Positions 39,214 to 48,186 of a stretch of DNA of 64,000 bases are shown piece by piece. The translations under genes were made by a program, and so were the position numbers. The stretch is taken from assembly GCF_011762005.1 (NCBI RefSeq), contig NZ_JAASQU010000002.1:248001-312000 (forward strand), read 5' to 3'. The notes beneath the pieces are model-generated. The model searched no databases, was not told the DNA's origin, and saw only the letters and a list, made by a program, of their open reading frames with translations. This DNA comes from Qipengyuania flava (GTDB taxonomy: Bacteria > Pseudomonadota > Alphaproteobacteria > Sphingomonadales > Sphingomonadaceae). The stretch's first letter is position 1; each line of letters opens with the position of its first letter.

Positions 39214-39900
39214 ATGACCGACCCGACGAAGGGTTGGGGGCGCAAAATCAAGCTCGCCTCCGTTCCCGTCCTCCTGCTGGGCCTCGCCGCCTGCGCCACT
39301 CCGTTCCGCGCGGATGTCTCGCGCTTCCAGTCGCAACTGCCCGCGCCGCAGGGCGAAAGCTATTTCGTGGTCGCCGACGATCCTGCGCTCGCCGGTGGGC
39401 TGGAGTTCGCGCAATATGCCGATCTGGTCGAAGCCCAGATGGCCAGCCTCGGCTATGCGCAGGCCGCTTCGGCGGAAGACGCTTCCTTGCTCGTGCGTTT
39501 CGACTATGACGTCGACAAAGGCCGTGAGCGCGTACGTTCGACCGGGTTCAGCGACCCCTTCTATTCGCCGTGGTACCGCTATCGTGCGCGCACCGGCTTC
39601 TATCGCCCGCGCTATTACAGCAGCCGCTGGGGCTATGGCTATTACGATCCGTGGTTCGGTGGCCCCGAAGTGCGCAGCTACACGGTCTACACCAGCGGTA
39701 TCGACATGAAGATCGACCGCGCGGCGACCGGCGAGCGCCTGTTCGAAGGCAAAGCCGAAGCGATTTCGACTTCGAACCGACTGCAGTACCTCGTGCCCAA
39801 TCTGGTCGAGGCGATGTTCACCGATTTCCCCGGCAATTCGGGCGAGACGCTGCGTATCTCGATCGCGCCGGAAAAGACGACGGTACGCAGGGTCGACTGA
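39214..39900 (+). CDS. DUF4136 lipoprotein
   Basis: This 228-residue protein has a basic start, a hydrophobic leader and lipobox LAAC (LLLGLAACATP). The mature part resembles DUF4136: SYFVVADDP, DLVEAQMASLGY, SLLVRFDYDVDKG and a C-terminal GKAEAISTSNRLQYLVPNLVEAMFTDFP. In the middle is a Tyr/Arg/Trp-rich stretch of about 35 residues (YRYRARTGFYRPRYYSS), probably an extended surface loop. Function is unknown. It has its own 160-base upstream region and a terminator. Confidence 0.82.
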   Translation: MTDPTKGWGRKIKLASVPVLLLGLAACATPFRADVSRFQSQLPAPQGESYFVVADDPALAGGLEFAQYADLVEAQMASLGYAQAASAEDASLLVRFDYDVDKGRERVRSTGFSDPFYSPWYRYRARTGFYRPRYYSSRWGYGYYDPWFGGPEVRSYTVYTSGIDMKIDRAATGERLFEGKAEAISTSNRLQYLVPNLVEAMFTDFPGNSGETLRISIAPEKTTVRRVD

Positions 39901-39931
39901 CCCGCAAGCTGTCGCGGTAAACGAGCGAAGG

Positions 39932-39960
39932 GGCGGTCCGCACAAGCGGGCCGCCTTTTT
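39932..39960 (+). terminator. Terminator after the DUF4136 gene
   Basis: GGCGGTCCGC pairs with GCGGGCCGCC (one G-T/C mismatch) across a short ACAA loop and is followed by TTTTT. It lies about 32 bases past the stop, just before the convergent dut gene ends. Confidence 0.8.
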
Positions 39961-39969
39961 CGTTAGCGA

Positions 39970-40431
39970 TCAGCCGAGCTTGGCGTGGCCGCCGGTCGAA
40001 CCGAAGCCGCCTGCGCCGCGTGCGGTATCATCGAGCTCGTCGACTTCGTCCCACGTCGCCTGCGTGACCGGCGCGAGCACCAATTGCGCTATGCGATCGC
40101 CGCGCGCGATAGCGAAGTCCTCCGCGCCGTGGTTGATCAGGATGACCTTGAGCTCGCCGCGATAGTCGCTGTCGATAGTGCCCGGTGTATTGGGCACGGT
40201 AATGCCATGCTTGAGAGCGAGACCCGAACGGGGGCGGACCTGTATCTCGTAGCCTGCGGGGATCGCGACGGACAGGCCGGTCGCGACCGCGTGTCGCTGT
40301 CCGGGGCGGATGGTCACATCCTCTGCGGCGAGCACATCCATCCCCGCGGCGCCATGGGTTGCATAGGCGGGCAGTGCCAACCCTTCACCATGCGGCAGAC
40401 GCTTGAGCTGCACCGCAATGCGATCAGTCAT
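39970..40431 (-). CDS. dut: dUTP diphosphatase
   Basis: This 153-residue trimeric enzyme hydrolyses dUTP to dUMP, keeping uracil out of DNA. All five motifs are visible: [53 protein letters not shown] and the C-terminal arm [10 protein letters not shown]. The ATG at 40431 overlaps the coaBC end by 8 bases, so the two are coupled. Confidence 0.98.
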   Translation of the reverse strand: MTDRIAVQLKRLPHGEGLALPAYATHGAAGMDVLAAEDVTIRPGQRHAVATGLSVAIPAGYEIQVRPRSGLALKHGITVPNTPGTIDSDYRGELKVILINHGAEDFAIARGDRIAQLVLAPVTQATWDEVDELDDTARGAGGFGSTGGHAKLG

Positions 40432-42181
40432 CGCTTTCCTCCACCGGGGCCAGCGCTTCGGCGGCGCGCAACACCAGTTCGCGCGCGACATCTTCCTTCG
40501 CCATTTCGGGCAGACTTTCGACTCCACCTGCGGTGACAATATGCACCTGGTTGAGATCGCCCCCCATCACGCTTTCACCGACATCGCCTGCCACATTGTT
40601 GGCGACGATCCAGTCGGCGCCCTTGCGCTTGCGCTTCGACTTGGCGTTCTCGACCACATTTTCCGTTTCGGCGGCGAAGCCGATCAACAGCGTCGGGCGT
40701 TTGCGGCCCGCCGCCGTGCTGGCGAGGATGTCGGGGTTCTCGGCAAGAATCAGCGCCGGCGGGGCGCTGCCGCGCTTCTTCATCTTCTCGCCCGCAACGT
40801 GGCGGCTCTTCCAGTCGGCGACGGCAGCGACCATGAAGGCGATATCGACCGGCAAGGCGCGGCGCACTTCCTCTGCCATGTCCTCGGCGGTTTCGACATC
40901 GACGCGGTCGACACCCACCGGCGTGGGCAAATGGACCGGACCTGCGATCAGCGTGACCCGCGCGCCCGCGGCGGCGGCCATGGCGGCGATGGCGAAGCCC
41001 TGCTTCCCGCTCGACCGGTTGGCGATGTAGCGCACCGGGTCGATCGGTTCGCGTGTCGGTCCCGCGGTAATCAACACGTGCTTGCCGTAAAGCGGGCGAT
41101 GTTCGGGATCGGGATCGAACGCCCCCTGTCCGGCGAGCGGAGAATTCTCGAAGGTAACGCTCTGCGTCTGGACCGACTGAAGCCCCGCGCCGTGGTCATA
41201 GGCCAGGGCGCTGGGATCGGTCGGCGGCGCAGCCGCCGCCTTGCCTTTGGTCGCCAGAATGGGCCCGGCTGCCGGGTCCGGCACGGGCAGATCAAGCGGT
41301 TCTTCGGCCGCGGCCTCCTCTTCCGCCTCGGGCAGAGCTTCGAGCTCCGCCTCGATCTCGTCATGCGTGCGCGTCTCGGTGGTGCGCGGGATGATCATCG
41401 ACAGCAACCCGCCGAGCCCGCCGTTGGAAGGCGCCGCGTCCTCCGCTTCTCCGCCCGTTTCGGGCTCTTCCGCCCAGTCTTCGGACAAGGGCCCTTCATC
41501 CGGCGACATGTCCCCGGCCAGCGGCGCGGCCAGTTGCGCCGGTGCCGGCGCAGCCAGTTCGGGCAAGTCGAGATCGAGGTCGAGTTCCTGCGCGATCCTC
41601 GCCAGGATCGACGGCGGCTCTGGCATCCGCCCCGCGCCGAATTCGCCGCACGCCATCGGCCCCTCGTCGGGATCCATCACCGCAACGCCTGCCTGGCGCA
41701 GCCAATCGGCATTGCGCTGGGTCGCCGAATGCTCCCACATCCGAACATTCATTGCGGGCACGGTCAACACCGGCTTGTCGGTCGCAAGGATCAGCGTGGT
41801 CGCCAGATCGTCGGCGATGCCCGCGGCCATCTTCGCCAGCAGGTCGGCAGTGGCGGGGCACACCACGACGAGGTCCGCTTCGCGGCTGAGCTGGATATGC
41901 CCCATCTCGACCTCGTCCTTGAGATCGAACAGCGAGGTATAGACCTTGTTCTCGCTCAGAGCGGCAAGCGCCATCGGGGTAACGAACTGCTGGCCGCCAT
42001 CGGTCAGCACACAGGTTACCTCCCCACCCGCCTTGCGGATCAGGCGCACGAGCTCGCACGATTTGTAGGCGGCGATGCCCCCGCCGATAACGAGCAGGAT
42101 CTTCGGGCCGCTCACGCTGCGCTTTCGCCCCGCGGTTTCGGCCCCGCGCGCCCCGGCGCGGATCGGCAAGTGCATACCCAT
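40424..42181 (-). CDS. coaBC: CoaBC (phosphopantothenoylcysteine decarboxylase/synthetase) with a long inserted linker
   Basis: This bifunctional coenzyme A enzyme joins cysteine to phosphopantothenate (CoaB) and decarboxylates the product (CoaC). The flavin domain CoaC (about 25-200) has [23 protein letters not shown] and [11 protein letters not shown]. CoaB (about 364-585) has [23 protein letters not shown] and GFAAETENV. Between them lies about 155 residues (203-360) rich in Ala, Glu, Asp and Pro, making 585 residues against about 400 normally. The frame is continuous, so it is an insertion and not a frameshift. The exact start is uncertain; a GTG closer to the domain would shorten the N terminus by about 22 residues. 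Confidence 0.94.
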   Translation of the reverse strand: MGMHLPIRAGARGAETAGRKRSVSGPKILLVIGGGIAAYKSCELVRLIRKAGGEVTCVLTDGGQQFVTPMALAALSENKVYTSLFDLKDEVEMGHIQLSREADLVVVCPATADLLAKMAAGIADDLATTLILATDKPVLTVPAMNVRMWEHSATQRNADWLRQAGVAVMDPDEGPMACGEFGAGRMPEPPSILARIAQELDLDLDLPELAAPAPAQLAAPLAGDMSPDEGPLSEDWAEEPETGGEAEDAAPSNGGLGGLLSMIIPRTTETRTHDEIEAELEALPEAEEEAAAEEPLDLPVPDPAAGPILATKGKAAAAPPTDPSALAYDHGAGLQSVQTQSVTFENSPLAGQGAFDPDPEHRPLYGKHVLITAGPTREPIDPVRYIANRSSGKQGFAIAAMAAAAGARVTLIAGPVHLPTPVGVDRVDVETAEDMAEEVRRALPVDIAFMVAAVADWKSRHVAGEKMKKRGSAPPALILAENPDILASTAAGRKRPTLLIGFAAETENVVENAKSKRKRKGADWIVANNVAGDVGESVMGGDLNQVHIVTAGGVESLPEMAKEDVARELVLRAAEALAPVEESDD

Positions 42182-42300
42182 TGTCTCATCGCTGCGTTTG
42201 CTAGCGCCCCCAGTCCCGTATTGCCAGCGCGTAGCACTGGCAGTTTGTACCTATCCGCCTAACCTGACATGGTGAAGGAAAGGGTAACGGGGAGGCTTTC

Positions 42301-42690
42301 ATGCATGTGATTCTGAGCGCGATACTGCTCGCACTGGCGATACTGGACCTGGTCCTTGGTACCAGCTTCCTCGTCGATCCGGCCAGCGCGGCCGCCGATT
42401 TCGGCCTCTCGATCGAGACCACGCATGGCGAATCGACCCTGCGCGGCGATATGACCGCATTCTTCTACGTGACCGCATTCTCGCTCGCATTCGGGGCGTG
42501 GAAACGTCGCGCCGAACTGTTGCTGCCCGCGTTGGGTCTGTTCGGGATCGCGCTGACCGGCCGCTTCATCAATTTGGTGGCGCAGGGCCCCTACGACGGC
42601 TGGCTGGTTCCTATGGGGGTGGAGGCGTTCCACTGCCTCGTCATCCTTATCGCGATGCGCAATTGGGGTCCACGCGCGAAGGCCGTCTGA
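42301..42690 (+). CDS. Small four-helix membrane protein, unknown function
   Basis: This 129-residue protein has four hydrophobic segments (about 3-22, 46-66, 72-92, 100-118) with short charged loops such as GESTLRGDMTAFF. It resembles small uncharacterised DUF4345-like membrane proteins, but I cannot assign a family firmly. It starts with an ATG after GGGGAGG. Its 3' end overlaps the convergent gene at 42647 by 44 bases, which is a long overlap. Confidence 0.7.
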   Translation: MHVILSAILLALAILDLVLGTSFLVDPASAAADFGLSIETTHGESTLRGDMTAFFYVTAFSLAFGAWKRRAELLLPALGLFGIALTGRFINLVAQGPYDGWLVPMGVEAFHCLVILIAMRNWGPRAKAV

Positions 42691-43738
42691 GCGCGCACAG
42701 CAGGTCGCGCAGCGCCTGCGGGACAAACACCAGCCCAATGCCGAAGGCGGGCACGAACAAGCCCATCCAGTAGAAGTTCTCCTGCCGCGCGAACAGCGCC
42801 ACAGCGGTGAGAAAGCCGGTGAACCACAAGGCTGCAAACAGGCCGCGAGGCTTGCCTGCGCCCAGCCACCCCAGCAGCGCGAGTACGGCGAGCGGTCCCG
42901 CAATCAGCGTCGGCAACAGGTGCAGCAGCGTGGTGACGTGAATTCCATAAAGCGGCAGCGCAGGGCCCATAAACCCGCTCCAACCGGGTGAAACGAGATC
43001 GCCTGGCAGCCGCACGGCCGCGACGGCCCAAGCGTGCCCGGCCAGAGCCAGTGCCACCACAAGCAGCGCTGCACCGATCGCGAGCGCCTTGTGCCGCTCT
43101 CGCGCCGCCAGCGCGATTGCCCCCCAGGCAAGCAGGAACGGAAGCGCCAGTTCACGCAGCAGGATTGCCAAAACCGCCAGCAGAAGCGCGAGCGGCCAAG
43201 CCCGACCCGCCGACAGCGCGAGCGCAAGCGAGAGCATCAGCCCGGCGAGGATGTCGTGGCTGAACGCGATATCGGGAATGAAGGCAACCATGCCAAACAC
43301 TCCCGCCAACGCGCCGCCGGCCAGCGCGCGTCCCATTCCGTCAGCGCGCAACGCGTTGAACCACGCCAGCATATTGGCACCCCAAAGCAGGGCAGCGATG
43401 GTACGCCAGCCATCGGCGCCCCACCATGCGCTGGTCCATGCCAGCACGGGGGTCCGCACCGTCACGAAGGGACTCGTCGGCATAGCGAATTCGCGATGTT
43501 CTGCCGCGGCTGCGGCATGATAGGATTCCCCTGCAGCGACGCGCGCGTTGATGGCGCGATATAGGTCCATGTCGGGGCGCTCGCCACGCGCGGTACGTTC
43601 GGCGATGTCGCTACGTTGCGCCTGATCGCGCGTGTCGAGCGCGAGAACATTCCAGGCGCTGCCCAGCAATGTGAGTGCAAGCAGCGCCAGCGCTGCCCAG
43701 CGCGGCACGTGTGCAAGCGGGTGAGAGGGTAGTTTCAT
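42647..43738 (-). CDS. Polytopic membrane protein, paralogue of the upstream gene, unknown function
   Basis: This 363-residue protein has about nine to ten hydrophobic helices. After the first helix comes a periplasmic-type segment with YRAINARVAAGESYHAA, then PFVTVRTPVLAW. The same layout and motif (RIAKGESYYAF, AVAVRLPTLAYL) are in the next gene, so the two are tandem paralogues. Helix number and an early periplasmic loop recall GT-C-type glycosyltransferases, but I see no clear catalytic acidic motif. The ATG at 43738 overlaps the upstream gene's stop by 4 bases. Confidence 0.75.
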   Translation of the reverse strand: MKLPSHPLAHVPRWAALALLALTLLGSAWNVLALDTRDQAQRSDIAERTARGERPDMDLYRAINARVAAGESYHAAAAAEHREFAMPTSPFVTVRTPVLAWTSAWWGADGWRTIAALLWGANMLAWFNALRADGMGRALAGGALAGVFGMVAFIPDIAFSHDILAGLMLSLALALSAGRAWPLALLLAVLAILLRELALPFLLAWGAIALAARERHKALAIGAALLVVALALAGHAWAVAAVRLPGDLVSPGWSGFMGPALPLYGIHVTTLLHLLPTLIAGPLAVLALLGWLGAGKPRGLFAALWFTGFLTAVALFARQENFYWMGLFVPAFGIGLVFVPQALRDLLCALRRPSRVDPNCASR

Positions 43739-44880
43739 TTCGGCCCTCGTGCCGCGCGAAGCAACGAGATGCAGGCCCGCGGGGCAAATGCGAGACCGAT
43801 GAAGAAGGCTGGCGCGATGACTGCGCCCCAATAGTAATTGTTCGAGCGCCCCACGAGCATGAAAGCCAGTGCATATCCGCCATACAGCAGAAAACCGGTG
43901 GTCCCGGCAGGCGTTCTCCAGCCACTCCATCCCAACAGGGCCAGCACCACCAGCGGGCCGGCCAGTTCATGTGGCAGCAGCCGCAGGTTCGAACTGAGGA
44001 CCACGTTCGCGAGCCAGCCCGACAGTCCACGCAGCGCGAGCCAGCCCGGCCCCTGTGGGTCGCTTGGCAAGACCTGCGGGTGAATCTGCGCGATATGCCA
44101 GGCCAGTCCGGCGGCGAAGGCCAGCACGAGGGCCGCCCATGCAGCCGCCTCCTTCCAGTCGCGACGCCAGGCGGCCATCGTGCACAGCAGCAGTACGAAG
44201 GGCAGCGCGTGTTCGCGGATCGCCAATGCCAGTGCAGCAACCGCCAGCGAAGCGCCCCAGCGTCCCGGACGATGCAAGCCGAAGGCCAGAGCGAGCAACA
44301 TTCCCGCCCACAATTCGTGCAATACGAAGAAATCGCGGTTGAGCCCCAGCGCCGCACCACCTGCGAGCAATGCCATTGCCAGCAGTCGGTGCTCCTGCCC
44401 GCCCGGCTCTTCCCCAAGCCTGCGCCACCACGCAAGCAGCACGGCGAGCGCGAGCACAAGCGCTGCCAGCGCCATTCCCGTGCCCCCCAAGGCGGCATGA
44501 AGATAGGCCAATGTGGGCAAGCGAACAGCGACGGCAGGTCGCACAGGGTAATCGCGCGCGCGCTGTTCCGCGACGATGAAAGCGTAGTAGCTCTCGCCTT
44601 TCGCGATGCGTTCGATCACGCGATCATAGAGGCGCAGATCGTCGTCACGCTGGGTTGCGGACACGGCGGCGGAACGTGCCGCTGAAGGGGGCTCGCTTCC
44701 GTTCGGTGCTGCGACTTTCTGTACTGTGAGCGACGCAAGCGCGGCCAGCACCAGAAGGGTAGCCAGCACTGCCAGCAGGAACCGTGCAGGCCACACCTCC
44801 CAATGCGCGAAACGATCCCAGCCCGGACTGTTGGCGGTCGGTTCGGCTAGCCGATCAGCCCCTGCATCATTGCTGCCCAT
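43735..44880 (-). CDS. Polytopic membrane protein, tandem paralogue, unknown function
   Basis: This 381-residue protein has a cytoplasmic N terminus of about 28 residues, a first helix (FLLAVLATLLVLAALASL), and a periplasmic-type segment with LYDRVIERIAKGESYYAF and VRPAVAVRLPTLAYLHAAL. About eight more helices follow, including IREHALPFVLLLC. It shares this architecture with the following gene, to which it is coupled by an ATGA overlap. I chose the ATG at 44880, which overlaps the end of ubiB by 34 bases; no in-frame ATG lies closer to the first helix. Function unknown. Confidence 0.72.
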   Translation of the reverse strand: MGSNDAGADRLAEPTANSPGWDRFAHWEVWPARFLLAVLATLLVLAALASLTVQKVAAPNGSEPPSAARSAAVSATQRDDDLRLYDRVIERIAKGESYYAFIVAEQRARDYPVRPAVAVRLPTLAYLHAALGGTGMALAALVLALAVLLAWWRRLGEEPGGQEHRLLAMALLAGGAALGLNRDFFVLHELWAGMLLALAFGLHRPGRWGASLAVAALALAIREHALPFVLLLCTMAAWRRDWKEAAAWAALVLAFAAGLAWHIAQIHPQVLPSDPQGPGWLALRGLSGWLANVVLSSNLRLLPHELAGPLVVLALLGWSGWRTPAGTTGFLLYGGYALAFMLVGRSNNYYWGAVIAPAFFIGLAFAPRACISLLRAARGPK

Positions 44881-46409
44881 GCGGCGAGCCCCCCTGCCCC
44901 TGCGGCGACGACATAGCCCAGCACGCCGCGACTGCGCGCCTTGCGTCGGCGCCTTTCCCACATCAATTCGACCTTGGGCAAGGGCGGCGGTTCGGGCGCG
45001 CCGCCCTTGGCGGGAAAGCGGTCCTCTATCCGGCGGACGAGTTCGGGAATGCGCAGCAGCGTCTCGGTGTCCTCGCGGATGCGGTCGGCGATTGCCGCCT
45101 CGGGGCCGAGTTCGTCGCGGATCCAGCTGCGCACGTACGGGGCCGAGGTATCCCACATGTTGATGCTCGGATTGAGCTGTGTCGCGATGCCTTCGACCAT
45201 GACCATCGTCTTCTGCAGCAGCAGCAGGTGCGGTTGCGTCTGCATGTCGAAATCGCGGGTGATCGCGAACAGCCCGTCGAGCATCTGTCCGACACTGAGT
45301 TCGCTCACCGGCTTGCCCCGCATCGGCTCGCCGACGGCTCTCAGCGCGGTCGCGAACTCATCGACATTGTGGTAGCTCGGCACATATTGCGCCTCGAAAT
45401 GGATTTCCGCGACGCGCCGGTAATTGCCCGTGGTCAGACCGTAGAGAATTTCCGCCAGCCACATGCGCGCGCGGCGGTCGATCCGGCCCATGATCCCGAA
45501 GTCGATCGCGGCGATCGTGCCGTCCGCTTTCACGAACAGATTGCCCTGGTGCATGTCGGCATGGAAAAAGCCCGAAGCGATCGCCTGCTTGAGGAAAGCC
45601 AGCACCAGCCGGTTGGCGAGCTCGGCTGTATCGTGCCCGGCCGCGCGGATCGCTTCTGTGTTGCTGATCTTGATCCCGTCGATCCAGTCGACGGTCATCA
45701 CACGGCCATTGGTGCGGTCCCAGTCGATTCCGGGCACTTCGTAGCCCTCGGTGCCGACCATGTGCTCGGCCAGTTCCGACGCGCTCGCCGCCTCGCGGCG
45801 CAGGTCGAGCTCGCGATTGGTCCAGCGCTTGAAATTGGCAATCACCAGCCGCGGGCGCAGGCGCATGGCTTCGCCGCCCATCGCCTCGACATGCGCTGCA
45901 GCCCACTCGTAGGTTTCGATATCGCGCGCGAACTGTTCGCGCACACCGGGGCGCAGCACCTTGACCGCGACCTGCCGGCCATCGGTCGTGACGGCGCGGT
46001 GAACCTGCGCGATCGAGGCCGCGCCGACGGGCACCGGGTCGAATTCGCTATAGAGGTTTTCCAGCCGCTGCTCGAAGCTCGCTTCGATGCTGGCGCGGAT
46101 CTTGTCGAAGCTTACCGGGGGCAGGTCGTCCTGCAAGGTCAGCAAATTGCGGACCGCATCCTCGCCGACGAGGTCGGGCCGCGTGGCCAGCGTCTGACCC
46201 AGCTTGATCGCGGCGGGACCGATGTCGCGAAAGGCGCCCGCGTAGTCGGGCTCCTTCGGTTGCACCGTGCCGAAGCGGGCAATCCGGGCAAGCCGTTTGA
46301 CCGGCGCGGGCGTATTGGGGTCGCGCTCGATCCCGCGCAGCGCGCCGTGTCTCGCCAGTGTGCGGCCCCATTTGAGAAGCCGCCAGATATGCGTCGCCGG
46401 ACGAGCCAA
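44847..46409 (-). CDS. ubiB: Ubiquinone-biosynthesis protein UbiB (ABC1/ADCK atypical kinase)
   Basis: This protein belongs to the UbiB atypical kinase/ATPase family needed for ubiquinone synthesis. The KxGQ motif is in IKLGQTLATRPDLVG, the ATP Lys in VAVKVLRPG, and the catalytic part reads FHADMHQGNLFV and AIDFGIMGRI. Two C-terminal membrane helices are expected (GVLGYVVAAGAGGLAAWAAMM). I start it at a TTG at 46409 (520 residues): GGAAGG lies 9 bases upstream, the ubiE stop is 4 bases before it, and the longer frame would run into ubiE. The stop overlaps the following membrane-protein gene. Confidence 0.93.
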   Translation of the reverse strand: MARPATHIWRLLKWGRTLARHGALRGIERDPNTPAPVKRLARIARFGTVQPKEPDYAGAFRDIGPAAIKLGQTLATRPDLVGEDAVRNLLTLQDDLPPVSFDKIRASIEASFEQRLENLYSEFDPVPVGAASIAQVHRAVTTDGRQVAVKVLRPGVREQFARDIETYEWAAAHVEAMGGEAMRLRPRLVIANFKRWTNRELDLRREAASASELAEHMVGTEGYEVPGIDWDRTNGRVMTVDWIDGIKISNTEAIRAAGHDTAELANRLVLAFLKQAIASGFFHADMHQGNLFVKADGTIAAIDFGIMGRIDRRARMWLAEILYGLTTGNYRRVAEIHFEAQYVPSYHNVDEFATALRAVGEPMRGKPVSELSVGQMLDGLFAITRDFDMQTQPHLLLLQKTMVMVEGIATQLNPSINMWDTSAPYVRSWIRDELGPEAAIADRIREDTETLLRIPELVRRIEDRFPAKGGAPEPPPLPKVELMWERRRRKARSRGVLGYVVAAGAGGLAAWAAMMQGLIG

Positions 46410-46413
46410 GTTG

Positions 46414-47145
46414 CTAGACCTTCCACCCCGAATGGATGTTGACCGCACCGCCGAGGATCGACTCCACCCTCGTGTTCTCGAAACCGGCATCGCGGATCAT
46501 CGCCTCGAATTCGGGCGGTTTGGGAAAGCGGCGGATCGATTCGGCGAGGTAACGATAGCTGTCCTCGTCATTGGCGATCACCTTGCCGATCTGTGGCATG
46601 ATCCTGTGCGAATAGAGGTCGTAGACCTCCTTGAAACCCGGCCAGTCGGTTGAGCTGAATTCCATGCAATAGAACCGCCCGCCGAATTTGAGCACGCGGT
46701 GCGCCTCGCGCAGCGTCTTGTCTATGAAGGTGACATTCCGGATGCCGAAGACGATGGTGTAGGCATCGAAAATGCGGCTCGAGAAGTCGAGCTCTTCCGC
46801 GTTCTGACGGCTCCACACCAGCCCGTCGATCCCGCGTTCCATCGCGCGCTCGATGCCGACATCGAGCATGTCCTGGTTGATGTCCGACACCGTCACGCTG
46901 GCGCCGCGGTCCGCCATGCGGAAAGCGATGTCGCCGGTGCCGCCAGCCATGTCGAGGATTGCCTCGCCCGGCTGTGGGCGGACGCGCTTGACGAAGCGGT
47001 CCTTCCACAGGCGGTGCATGCCGCCCGACATCGCATCGTTCATGATATCGTATTTGGCGGCGACGTTCGAGAAGACCTCGCCGACCCGGCCGGTTTTCTC
47101 GGTCGCGTCGATGTCTTCATAGCCGAAGGAAACGGTTTCGCTCAT
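46414..47145 (-). CDS. ubiE: Demethylmenaquinone/ubiquinone methyltransferase UbiE
   Basis: This 243-residue SAM enzyme C-methylates the quinone ring. FGYEDIDATEKTGRVGEVFSNVAAKYDIMNDAMSGG is the family's N-terminal signature region. The SAM loop is LDMAGGTGDIAF, and YDLYSHRIMPQIGKVIANDEDSYRYLAESIRRFP is the quinone-methyltransferase C-terminal signature. It is the first gene of the ubiE-ubiB group and is divergent from mutM, with 221 bases between the starts. Confidence 0.97.
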   Translation of the reverse strand: MSETVSFGYEDIDATEKTGRVGEVFSNVAAKYDIMNDAMSGGMHRLWKDRFVKRVRPQPGEAILDMAGGTGDIAFRMADRGASVTVSDINQDMLDVGIERAMERGIDGLVWSRQNAEELDFSSRIFDAYTIVFGIRNVTFIDKTLREAHRVLKFGGRFYCMEFSSTDWPGFKEVYDLYSHRIMPQIGKVIANDEDSYRYLAESIRRFPKPPEFEAMIRDAGFENTRVESILGGAVNIHSGWKV

Positions 47146-47366
47146 GGGAATGGGCGTTAGGGAATGTTTTCAGCGCAGTCCATGAGTCCTTGTGGCGTGC
47201 GTCAAGCGCATCCGCGTTTCTCCTGCCATGCCATCGCACGCCCCTCCCGACCCCCTAGATACAGCGTGCCGTGGCACGTCGCGAAGGGGCCCGCGACAGC
47301 CCGGACGCAGCGACAGAAGGGAGCGAATAGACGCCAGCACGACTCCCTGTTACCCGCCCCGTGATC

Positions 47367-48182
47367 ATGCCCGAGCTTCCCGAAGTCGAAACCACCGTTC
47401 GCGGCCTCGCCCGGTTCCTCGAGGGCGAGCGGATCGTCAGCGTACGGGTCAACCGACCCGACATGCGCCGCCCATTCCCGCCCGATCTGGTGCAAGCAAT
47501 GACCGGCGCGACGGTTTCGAGCCTGTCGCGCCGCGCAAAATACGGACTGATCCATACCGACCGCGACCACGCGCTGGTGTTCCACCTGGGCATGAGCGGA
47601 CGCTGGCGGATCGATCCCGAGGATGCCGACAAGCATGACCATCTGGTACTCGCGACCCGGGAACACGTCTTCGCGTTGAACGACCCGCGGCGCTTCGGTT
47701 CGGTCGACCTGCTGCTGGCACCCGAACTCGATGCGTGGCCGCCTTTCGCCGCGCTTGGTCCCGAGCCGCTGGGCGATGCGCTGACGGCAGAGCATTTGCG
47801 CGAAGCCACGCAGGGACGGAAGCAGGCGATCAAGCTGTTGCTGCTCGACCAGCGGATCGTCGCCGGGCTCGGCAACATCTATGTCTGCGAGGCGCTGTGG
47901 CAGGCGGGGATCAACCCGCGCAAGGCGGGTGGCAGAGTGACGATGCCCCAATTGCGCCGCCTCGTCCCCGCGATCAAGGATGTGCTCACCCGTTCAATCC
48001 GCGATGGCGGTTCGACGCTGCGCGATTTCGCACAACCCGATGGCAATCTCGGCTATTTCGCCACCCGCTTCCACGTTTACGGCCGCGAAGGCGAAGCCTG
48101 CCATCACGAGGATGGCGGGACTGTCAGGCGGATCGTGCAAAGCGGGCGCAGCACATGGTTCTGCCCGGTCTGTCAGAAGTGA
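47367..48182 (+). CDS. mutM: Formamidopyrimidine-DNA glycosylase MutM (Fpg)
   Basis: This 271-residue base-excision enzyme removes 8-oxoguanine and formamidopyrimidines. The catalytic N-terminal Pro and Glu are in MPELPEVET, and the helix-two-turn-helix is around LLLDQRIVAGLGNIYVCEALWQAGI. The zinc finger is C-terminal (ACHH...FCPVCQK); it reads Cys-His-His at the first part, where Cys-x2-Cys is usual, but CPVC at the end is normal. The ATG at 47367 gives the required start. It converges on the GST gene, 4 bases away. Confidence 0.96.
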   Translation: MPELPEVETTVRGLARFLEGERIVSVRVNRPDMRRPFPPDLVQAMTGATVSSLSRRAKYGLIHTDRDHALVFHLGMSGRWRIDPEDADKHDHLVLATREHVFALNDPRRFGSVDLLLAPELDAWPPFAALGPEPLGDALTAEHLREATQGRKQAIKLLLLDQRIVAGLGNIYVCEALWQAGINPRKAGGRVTMPQLRRLVPAIKDVLTRSIRDGGSTLRDFAQPDGNLGYFATRFHVYGREGEACHHEDGGTVRRIVQSGRSTWFCPVCQK

Positions 48183-48186
48183 AAGG

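Noticed and set aside
40403..42262. Long open frame (619 codons) on the plus strand opposite coaBC and the end of dut
   Set aside because: It is antisense to two genes with complete conserved motifs; the product is His/Arg/Gly-rich without domains. GC-rich coding DNA gives such shadow frames.
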